This document shows, in pieces, positions 7,721-16,300 of a stretch of DNA of 64,000 bases. Source of the stretch: Paenibacillus tyrphae (GTDB taxonomy: Bacteria > Bacillota > Bacilli > Paenibacillales > NBRC-103111); the NCBI RefSeq assembly GCF_000722545.1, contig NZ_JNVM01000018.1, forward strand, positions 94,673 through 158,672, written 5' to 3'. Both the position numbers and the translations under genes were made by a program. Below the pieces are notes generated by a model. That model searched no databases, was not told the origin of the DNA, and worked only from the letters and a program-made list of their open reading frames with translations. The first letter of the stretch is position 1. Each line of letters begins with the position of its first letter.

Positions 7721-8746
7721 TTAAAATGGCAACCATTCGAGGAGCAAAGTCCCCGCATAGACGAAGACGAATACGAGCGAGCTGTACAAGGCTACGAACC
7801 TCGGTTTAAAAACGGCCGACATCATCAAAATTCCTTTTAAATTCAGCATAGGGCCGAATACCATAAACGCGACAAGGGAGCTTTTCGAAAATGTTGCGGC
7901 AAACGATTGAGCGACGAAAGCGTCCGACGTTGAGCAGAGCGACAGGATAAATCCAAGCCCCATCATCAGCAAACTGGCACTGCCCTGAACATGACCCAGC
8001 GCAACCAAGCTGTCTTTGGATACGAAAGCTTGAAGCAAGCCGACGAGCAGAGCTCCGAGCATCAAATATTTGCCCATTTCAAAAAATTCGCTTATCGCAT
8101 GGCCCATCAGTTCGATCCCTTTATTCCGGCCCGGAGGATGGAATCCGTCATGTTCGTGGTGATGATGCTCCAGCTTGGCTTCGTTATGCTTCAATTGATC
8201 CGTTTTAACGAACCGATACACGATGAGTCCGATCGCAAGCGCCACCAGAAAAGCTAGCCCCATACGGGAGATCGTCATCTCCGGCCGGTTGCGGAACGCC
8301 GTAAAGGTAGACCAGAACACGATCGGATTTAAGATCGGCCCAACCAATATAAACGTCGTGGCTGCGTACAGCGGCATTCCTTTTTGAATCAGCCTGCGTA
8401 TCGCCGGAACCATGCCGCATTCGCAGATCGGAAAAATAATCCCGATGACGCTGGCAGTAACGATGCCGAGTACCGGATTTTTCGGAATCATTCTTTGAAT
8501 GGTCTGCTCCGAAACGAACACCTGCAGCGCCGCCGAGACCAAGACTCCGATCAAAATAAACGGCAGCGCTTCGATAATGATGCTGAGAAACAGCATTTTG
8601 AATAGTTGCAGCTTCGGATGTTGAAGGAAAGCTCCAGACGCATTATCGGAAAGAACATATAAGACGATAATGCCGATCAAGGAAACTACGGCCAGGAGAT
8701 TGCTGTTCCATGGGACGGATTTTTTTTGTACGGCCGGATTTTGCAA
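7721..8746 (-). CDS. Permease of the PF03773 (YcgR/ArsP-like) family
   Basis: 341 residues with about eight to ten membrane spans. Conserved stretches include FPICECGMVPAIRRLIQKGM with its Cys-x-Cys, PILNPIVFWSTF and FILSLCSTSDAFVAQSF, typical of predicted permeases of PF03773 (YraQ/YcgR/ArsP relatives). A cytoplasmic His-rich loop (EHHHHEHDGFHPPG) may bind metal. It begins with a TTG codon behind GAGGGG. It lies between the HupE gene and the YcgQ-like partner, an arrangement seen in other Firmicutes. Likely export or uptake of a metal or metalloid; which one is unknown. Confidence 0.87.
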   Translation of the reverse strand: MQNPAVQKKSVPWNSNLLAVVSLIGIIVLYVLSDNASGAFLQHPKLQLFKMLFLSIIIEALPFILIGVLVSAALQVFVSEQTIQRMIPKNPVLGIVTASVIGIIFPICECGMVPAIRRLIQKGMPLYAATTFILVGPILNPIVFWSTFTAFRNRPEMTISRMGLAFLVALAIGLIVYRFVKTDQLKHNEAKLEHHHHEHDGFHPPGRNKGIELMGHAISEFFEMGKYLMLGALLVGLLQAFVSKDSLVALGHVQGSASLLMMGLGFILSLCSTSDAFVAQSFAATFSKSSLVAFMVFGPMLNLKGILMMSAVFKPRFVALYSSLVFVFVYAGTLLLEWLPF

Positions 8747-8767
8747 TGAAATCCCCTCTTATTCGGA

Positions 8768-9838
8768 TTAGTTGAGGAACAGCCGTTCCACTAACCAGAT
8801 CCCGCCTAAGGCAAGCGCTGTGGCGGAACCGGCAAATACGGCGCGTTTCGAATATTTCCAGCGGTGCAGAAGTCCGAGGAGCGGCAATAAGATGGCGACC
8901 ATCGTGACTTGCACCGTTTCGATGCCGATGTTAAAGCTGATCAAATCAACCGCCAGCTCGCTTCGCGGTATATCCATCTCCTTCAAAACGTCGGCAAAGC
9001 CCATCCCGTGCACCAAGCCGAACAAAAACGTAAGAACCCAACGATAGCTGACCTGGTTGCGGATCATATTGTCCAGCGCAACATAGCAAATGCTGAGCGC
9101 AATAGCAGGCTCGACGATAGCGGGAGGCACATCGATCAGACCGAATACCGTTAAGGATAAAGTGATGCTATGGGCTATCGTAAACGCGGTAATCATAGCG
9201 GCATACTGCTTAAAGGTTTGTCTGGCGATCAAAAGGGAAAACAGAAACAACAAATGATCATATCCGGTTAAAATGTGACTCATGCCGAGTGTAAAGAACG
9301 AGAACCAGCCAAGGCCCGCTTTCGACTCGTCCGGCGCATCATTTTGCGGCTCTTCTCCGGCCTGCTGAGCTTTTTGATGTTGCTGAGGCTGCACATCCTG
9401 CGGCAAGCCGGCATAATCGGTTTCCGTCATTTGCAGCGCCCAAGTCCGGTTCTTGCCCGATAAAGCCGCCGTGCTTTTTTGTTTTCCGTACTGAATGGTC
9501 AGTAAATTGACATAATTGGTTGCTGCGTCGTTCAAATACAGCTGATCCGCTAAAGCAATCGGCTGCGATGCGGCTACGGGCGGGAAAGTGGCCTTCATGA
9601 TCACCCTGGTTGCATCCCCTTTTCGGTCAAGAACCAAGCTTTCCGTCTTGGTCCAGGCTTGGGATTCGCCGTTTATTTTCAAGGTAATATTTTTCTGCAA
9701 TACCGATGCAAGCTCGGCTTTCACGGCATCGAATTCTTCCGGCTCCAGCATGCCGTTTTTGTTGGCGTCTCCGCCGACCAGCTCGATCACGGATAATTCG
9801 TCAAGCGCAAAAGTCATTTCGGTACTCGCCTTTGTCAA
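8768..9838 (-). CDS. HupE/UreJ family membrane protein with EF-hand segment (5' end frameshifted)
   Basis: The readable frame gives 356 residues. An external N-terminal part carries an EF-hand-like loop (DANKNGMLEPEE). After a Gln-rich linker come about seven membrane spans with the HupE/UreJ signatures LGMSHILTGYDHLLFLFSL, FTIAHSITLSL and FGLVHGMGFADV, in which the His residues are probable Ni/Co-type ligands. Family members begin with a signal peptide and HAYSASYTT; here that part is present upstream but in another frame (9801-9962), so the TTG at 9838 is only the first start-like codon after the shift. First gene of the metal-related operon. As sequenced, export of this protein would fail. 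Confidence 0.8.
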   Translation of the reverse strand: MTKASTEMTFALDELSVIELVGGDANKNGMLEPEEFDAVKAELASVLQKNITLKINGESQAWTKTESLVLDRKGDATRVIMKATFPPVAASQPIALADQLYLNDAATNYVNLLTIQYGKQKSTAALSGKNRTWALQMTETDYAGLPQDVQPQQHQKAQQAGEEPQNDAPDESKAGLGWFSFFTLGMSHILTGYDHLLFLFSLLIARQTFKQYAAMITAFTIAHSITLSLTVFGLIDVPPAIVEPAIALSICYVALDNMIRNQVSYRWVLTFLFGLVHGMGFADVLKEMDIPRSELAVDLISFNIGIETVQVTMVAILLPLLGLLHRWKYSKRAVFAGSATALALGGIWLVERLFLN

Positions 9839-9962
9839 AGGTTAACGTCGTATAGCTTGCGCTATAAGCATGGGCGTCAACCTCCCGATGGAACGGCAGA
9901 AGCAGCAGCAAGGCTGTCGTAAGACAAATGGCAAGCCACCATGCGGATTTCAGCCGAAACAT
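9801..9962 (-). pseudogene. Signal-peptide start of the HupE gene, out of frame
   Basis: A strong AAGGAGG ribosome site precedes an ATG at 9962. The 53-residue reading begins MFRLKSAWWLAICLTTALLL, a clear signal peptide, then HREVDAHAYSASYTTLTFDK, the usual mature start of HupE proteins with this N-terminal domain. It then runs into a stop, while the next frame continues seamlessly (ASTEMTFALDELSVIEL). One extra base near AAAGGCGAG (about 9826-9833) explains this. It is either a real inactivating mutation or a sequencing error; the intact remainder argues that it is recent or an artefact. Confidence 0.75.
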
Positions 9963-10008
9963 ATATTTCCTCCTTGCCAGGATCAGGCTATTTGCAATTT
10001 TAAGATAA

Positions 10009-10025
10009 TAGGGATGCCATCCCTA
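10009..10025. promoter_or_regulatory. 17-bp inverted repeat upstream of the metal operon
   Basis: TAGGGAT-GCC-ATCCCTA, with perfect 7-bp arms, lies about 47 bp before the HupE start codon, next to a TATTAT that could be a minus-strand -10. Placement suggests an operator for a metal- or stress-responsive regulator; it does not look like a textbook Zur or Fur box. Confidence 0.4.
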
Positions 10026-10044
10026 AAGAATGGCACCCTCAAAG

Positions 10045-10311
10045 TGTTGAGAAAGTGGTCTGGACAAAAATAGAGATACATACGGAGGTGGGGTATCCAC
10101 TGGAAGAGCGACAGCGTTCGCCTTTGTCTGCGGGAAATACCCGCTGCTAAGCGGCTTCAAATCAAAATTTCCTGCAGCCTGGGGTCCCCGCAAAGTAATC
10201 GGATTTAGCTTCTCTGAATCAACTTCACTTTGTGGGGTGGAGCAGCGACTGGAAGTGGATACCCCACCCCCTCGTACACCTCTAATACCTCAATTGACCA
10301 CTTTCTCAACA
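10045..10311. repeat. 267-bp MITE-like element with terminal inverted repeats
   Basis: The ends are a perfect 16-bp inverted repeat: TGTTGAGAAAGTGGTC at 10045-10060 and its complement at 10296-10311. The symmetry continues imperfectly inward, including GGTGGGGTATCCACT-like arms at about 10086-10101 and 10250-10265. An internal hairpin GCGGG-aaata-CCCGC (10130-10144) is present. There is no coding capacity and no obvious target duplication. A second, inverted, partial copy starts at 63902. This is the pattern of a non-autonomous transposable element or a dispersed intergenic repeat. Confidence 0.8.
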
Positions 10312-10342
10312 AGCTTACACTGAAATTCGGAAGTGGTTCCGC

Positions 10343-13300
10343 CTATAAATTTAATAGATTATAAATAACTTGAGCGGCTTCTGCGCGGGTGGTTATCCCT
10401 TTCGGATCGAATTTGTCCGCTGCGCGTCCTTGAATCAGGTGCAGCGCCGCGGCCGCTTTTACAAATTCGGCGGCCCAGGATGAAACTTGAGATTCATCCG
10501 TAAATGACGTGCTTGTTTGGACCAGCGCCTTGTCTTTAAGTTTTTCATACGCCCGCATGAGCATGGAAACCATTTCTTCACGGGTAATTTGTGCATTCGC
10601 GTCGAAAAGTGCCTCGCTCCTGCCTTGGACGATCCCCGCTTTGACAGCGATGGAAATCGCCTCGGCATACCAATCGTTCGGCTTCACATCGGTAAACGGC
10701 GCTTCGCCTTTTTCCGTGAGCTTCAATGTTCTGACCAGCAGCGTTGTGAATTCGGCGCGCGTTACGCTGCGTTCTGGTTCGAACCCTGTTGCGCTCGTTC
10801 CGCTCACAATCTGCTTCGCTGCCAGCTCTTGAATGACGTTCGCTGCCCAATGTCCCTCCGGCAGATCGGCAAACGACTTGGTCATTTCAAGAACCGCATA
10901 TTTACTGAAGTGACCGATCTCGGCAACCATGTAGCCATCGGTATATTTGCCTCCAATGTATTCGAGACTTCCATTGTCGGAAATATAGTAGATCCCGGCC
11001 AGTTTTGGATTAATCCGAGCATCGACCTTCAACCGAATGGTAATCGGTTTATCGAAGGTCTTCAAATCGACGGTTTGGCCATTGACAGCCGTGATCGACA
11101 GCTTTAGCTCGTAAATATCTCCTGAGGCCTTAATATCAGCGGCGGAAGCAGCCTTGCCTTTTTCGATAAGCTCCTTCGACTCGGGCTTGCCGAGTGGATT
11201 CATGGTAAGCACAATCGTACTATCCTTCTGTGCTTCCGCAGGAAGCTTGCTTCTCAACTGCTTCATCAGATCGGACGGTACGTTGATGACGACTTGATCC
11301 GATTTGATCTCAAGACTGTTTTGCTTGATCAGATCGGGTGTAGTCGAAGGCAGCTTAACCTCCGTCACATTCGCCGGAACTTGTACGGTTGTTTTGCCAT
11401 TTCCGCTGCCAGTTAATTGCTCTTCCCTGATCGTTATCGATTTGTCATTGGCAGCGCCGGCTGTACTGCCTGTTGTGCTGCCTGTAGTGGCACCCGTGCT
11501 GCCACTGCCCGTGCTGCCGCCGCTCGTAGTGCTGCCCGTGGTATCTCCCGTAGTATCGCCGCCTGTACTACTTCCCGGGTTACCGCCAGGGGTTTCGCCG
11601 GAATCAGAGCCGCTTCGCGTAACCTGGATTACGGATGTCGCTTGGTATCCGCCGTCAACCGTCGTTACGGTAATCGTCGCCGTTCCCGCGCCTACTGCCG
11701 TAACCTTGCCGCTGGCATCCACAGTCCCAACGTTCGGGTCGCTGCTTTTCCACGTCACAGCTTTGTTCGTCGCATTCGCAGGCTCCACCGTGGCGGTCAA
11801 CATTTCCGTTACGCCAGCCGTCATGCTGATCGCGCTCGTGTTCAGCTTCACGCCGGTTACGCCGATACTCGTTACCGGAATCGAGACGTTTACCTCCGCG
11901 GCAGCCGTATAACTTCCGTCAACCGTCGTTACGGTAATCGTCGCCGTTCCCGCGCCTACTGCCGTAACCTTGCCGCTGGCATCCACTGTCGCAACGTTCG
12001 GGTCGCTGCTTTTCCACGTCACGGCTTTGTTCGTCGCATTCGCAGGCTCCACCGTGGCGGTCAACATTTCCGTTCCGCCAGCCGTCATACTGATCGCGCT
12101 CGCGTTCAGCTTCACGCCGGTTACGCCGATACTCGTTGCCGGAATCGAGACGTTTACCTCCGCGGCAGCCGTATAACTTCCGTCAACCGTCGTTGCGGTA
12201 ATCGCCGCCGTTCCCGCGCCTACTGCCGTAACCTTGCCGCTAGCGTCCACAGTCGCAACGTTCGGGTCGCTGCTTTTCCACGTCACGGCTTTGTTCGTCG
12301 CATTCGCAGGCTCCACAGTGGCGGTCAACATTTCCGTTCCGCCGACCGTCATGCTGATCGCGCTCGTGTTCAGCTTCACGCCGGTTACCGGAACAATTTC
12401 GGTAACATTCATCAGCTCGCTTGTGTCGCGGACGCGAATCCGATTGCCTTCGGAGTACTTGCCGCTCAAGCCGGTCGCTAGCAGCGTATCTCCCACTTGA
12501 AGCGCCGGAACAGGCACTCCGCTTTTGTTGATAATGTATCCGTCAACGAAAACCGCCACATCGCCCGAACCGTCATTCACCACATAGGTATTCGCATTCG
12601 GAATGGAGGCTATTTTCCCCTTGACCTGAACCAATTGACCTTGGTGGGCCTCGGAAACGGATTCCGCCGTCGTCATCTGCTTAGGTTCCACCGGAGGACC
12701 GGAGCTGATTTTAACGATACTGTTGGCAAACCTGTCGAATATAAGCTCCTTATCATTTTCGAACGTGCCTACATGTCCGTAGACGCGGATCGTGTCCCCA
12801 AGCTGCAGCGATCCTGCAGGCACTTCGCTGAATGCCACGATGCCGCCGGTATCGTCCTGAACATAGGCGGAATCGTAAAAGGCCGTCGTCGTCACCTTGC
12901 CCTGCACGACAACGCGGGTACCTTCGGGAAGCTGGCGCACCCCGCTGATCGGTGTGACTTTCGCTTCGCGATTCGCAAGCCAGTTCACAACATTCAGCGC
13001 GAACGGAACATTGTTGGTCGGGCCGTCATTCTGCGTCATCTGCTTGTCGTTGAAAATATTCATTCCCGCCAAAAAGATTCTGCCGCTGCCAAGCTGCTCC
13101 GAAGCGGCTAACGGTATGGCTGAGCCGCCGGTTACATTGGTCAAAGCCGGTCCGTTTTTACCGTTGGCGGTTTGCACATTATATTTCACCGTGTCCGCTT
13201 TTACCTGAGGCGAATCTTGGAACGTCGATTCATTGCCCCGGGCCAAAATCGTAACGGTACTGCTGTCGGCAAGCGGAATCTTGTTCCCGGCCCCGTCATT

Positions 13301-16300
13301 TCCGGCAAGACTTGCCCCGCTGTAGAAGTCCAGCAAAGATACGAAGTCCGTCAATCGGTTGCTTACCGGCGCCAAATGAAGCTTTACCGAAAAATTGGAA
13401 CTTAGCGGATTGGACCAGAAGTTTCCGCCTGCCGTTTCGTCGAATACGCCGTCGTTGTTAACCAACATGCTCGAACCGACGCCCGATAACAGACTGTTCA
13501 AATTTTGCTGCGTTCCGCCGTAATTGCTCTTCTCGGTCAACAATAACGATCCGCCGCGGTTAACAAAATTTTTCAAGACGGCAATTTCGCCGGCCGTATA
13601 CGTACTGCCGGGATGCGTGATCACCAGTACGTTGACATCGTTCAACAAGGCATCGGTAAGGGCTGCTTTGTTTTCCGCGACCGTATAGCCCTGCTGCTTC
13701 AAATTGAGCGTAAAGGAGGTCAGGTTGTTGGCATACGTCCCCGTATCGCTCGTCGTATTCTCGTTATTATGCGTCGCATCGATCATGACTTTGATGCCGA
13801 GCGGAGCTTTCACACTGATCGCTTGCTCGTATTTGTTATCGCCCAGATCGTTTCCGTCTCCGGCCTGAAGCACCACGATAATTTTGTGGTCTCCGGAAAC
13901 CGGGTTCGCCCATACGACACTGGCATCCGCATTCTTATTGGAAGCAAGCGAAGCGATGGTGGCATCTCCGATGACGTGTGCCGCATCGACGCTGTCATAA
14001 TAGAAATGAGCCGTAAGATTCGTCAGATTAATCGTGCCAAGATTGGCGATTCCGGCCTTCAGCGTGACAGGAATGCCTGCGATGGCGGCTCCTTCAACAA
14101 CCGTCAAATCGTTTACTTTGACAGACAACGGGTCTGCCGGCGACCAAATCGGAGAAGAGTAGATTCTGTCGCCGTTCTTCTCGGTCACGCGAACGACAAA
14201 CCATTGCTGTCCGCCTACGACATTGACCGTCGGCTTCCAATTAAACGATGCCGCATCTCCGGACGGTACATAGCTGTCGATGACTCTGCCGCCATTCGTG
14301 ACAAGTTCCACTTTCGCGACGTTAGCATTGGTTGCCGGAGTGTAGCTGCTGTACTTCGGATCGGAAGGACTGAGCTCGCTCCCTGTGACGTTGAAACTCA
14401 AGGTTTTGGAATCGACGGTAGCGCCCATATAGTATCCGTTCGCCAGCACATCCAACTGGAAGTTCGGATCTTCACTGAAATAAACGTGCATTTTGCGCAT
14501 CGCATCGAGCAAGGAGTCTTGTGTCAAATCTTTGGATACGATCACCGTACGTTTCTTCGTTTGTCCCCAAGTGGCGTCATGGTTGTCTTCACCGTATGTC
14601 GGCGCCACATGCCATCCCAAATCGAGCGCGCTGAAAAACTTGTTTTCCGCGTTAACGTACGAGTAATGCCCCGACCCGTTGCCTACCTCAAGCATCGTGA
14701 ACAGCTTGTCCACATTTTTATCATAAGGAATAAAATTGTCGAAAGCGTTCGCCGACATCGCCGGGTGATTGAACTGCGCCGCAATATTATCGTAGGTCAG
14801 CGTCCAGGCGTAATAATTTTGCAGGTTTTGATACTTGCCGCCATCCTGCACGCGGTCGATAAAATTGGTGGTCCCGAACACGTTGGAATGTCCCCACGTC
14901 GTCGAGGTCATTTCAAATGCCGGGAATACGACGAAACTTCCGTCTTTCGTATACTTTTGAGCCAGACTTTTGGTCAGCTGCCAATCCGATCCGCCGGTTC
15001 TTTCCGGCATGCCGTTGTGATCGACGGAATCTTTGCCTGCCTGACTAGAGTCGATGTCGTGCGAGTGGTCGGAAAAAGCGAAGTAATCGTAATTATGCGC
15101 TTGAGCCGCCTGCAAAGCCTTCTCAGGGTCGCCTTGGGCGTCATGAGAAATTTGGGTATGGTTATGCGTTGTTCCCCGGTAATGATTGCCGCCGGTAAAT
15201 CGTGACACAATCTGGAAGGACCACGTATAGGTCGAAAGATTGCCCAGCTTGTCTTTGGCCGAAACCGTAACGTCGTGTTTTCCGATAGCCAAATCGTCAT
15301 TCGAAGTCAACGTCAGCTTAACGCGGCTTTCCGATCTTTCGGCTCTTGAAGTAAAATCTTTTCCGTCGATGGAAATGGTGATCGACGACGCATCCACACC
15401 GCTCTGATCGTTCAAATCGACGGACACGACCGGATGGTATGTTTCAATGCCGCTCAGGTTCGCGGGAAGCTCGTTGGCATAAGCCGGGCCATCCGTATCG
15501 GCAACGATATCTACGCTGTTCGGCGTATTCGCGTCTCCGGAAGATTTGGCCGCTTGGCCGGAGCTTTGCGCTGCGATGTAATACAACATTTTCGCAGCCT
15601 TTACGTTTTCTTTCGGGATTTTGGCGTTGTAATTGAGATTGTCGGCTGTCGCCATACGGACTTCCGTATAATTGGCGTCCCCTGCATTTTTATAGTAAAG
15701 AGTGACGGAATCCGCATATTTGGCCATGGCTTTGAACGGTATATCCAAACCGGTATACGCTTTGGTCAAAGGGACATGATCGAATTGCAGATCTCCTTTG
15801 ATATCGGAGCCGTTTCTTGGCATTACATAATAGCCGCTCGTATAAGGAGAGCTTATTTTGGATTGACCGACGATTCCCGTAAAAGTTAACGTATCGCCTA
15901 CCGCCAGCGTGCTGCTCATATCGATCCCGGCCGTGCCCAATATCTTAACGACGGACGTATTGCCTGCATCGTCAGTAATCGTCACGTTGTAATCCGGACC
16001 GGCGGAAGGGAGATTGGTTACTTTTCCTTTGACGGAGACGAGCTTTCCTTCCAGCGGCTCCGCCGTTAAGTATGTGTTCAATTTATCGATCGTGATCGAA
16101 TTCGCGTCCGGCACCAGACTCGGGCCCAAATCCGTAATCGCGGAAGCCGCAAACTGGGTCATGCCGGCGGCAAAAGCGAGTTTGCCGGAAACTCTCACCT
16201 TGTTTCCTACTGCAACCGCAGCAGACGGGCCGGTTCCGCCAATCACTTCAATGCCGCCGGTGCTATCTTGGATCGTAAAGCTTGCCGTCCCGCTTCCGAG

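Noticed and set aside
10045..10311. Insertion sequence with transposase
   Set aside because: There is no transposase ORF between the inverted ends; it can only be a non-autonomous element.
11417..12481. 354-codon plus-strand ORF opposite the surface gene
   Set aside because: It is the complement of the tandem Big_2 repeats; its Arg-rich repetitive product and the absence of a ribosome site show a shadow of the minus-strand gene.
13613..15205. 530-codon plus-strand ORF
   Set aside because: Opposite the PHP part of the surface protein, biased composition, no ribosome site; the minus-strand reading has clear domains.
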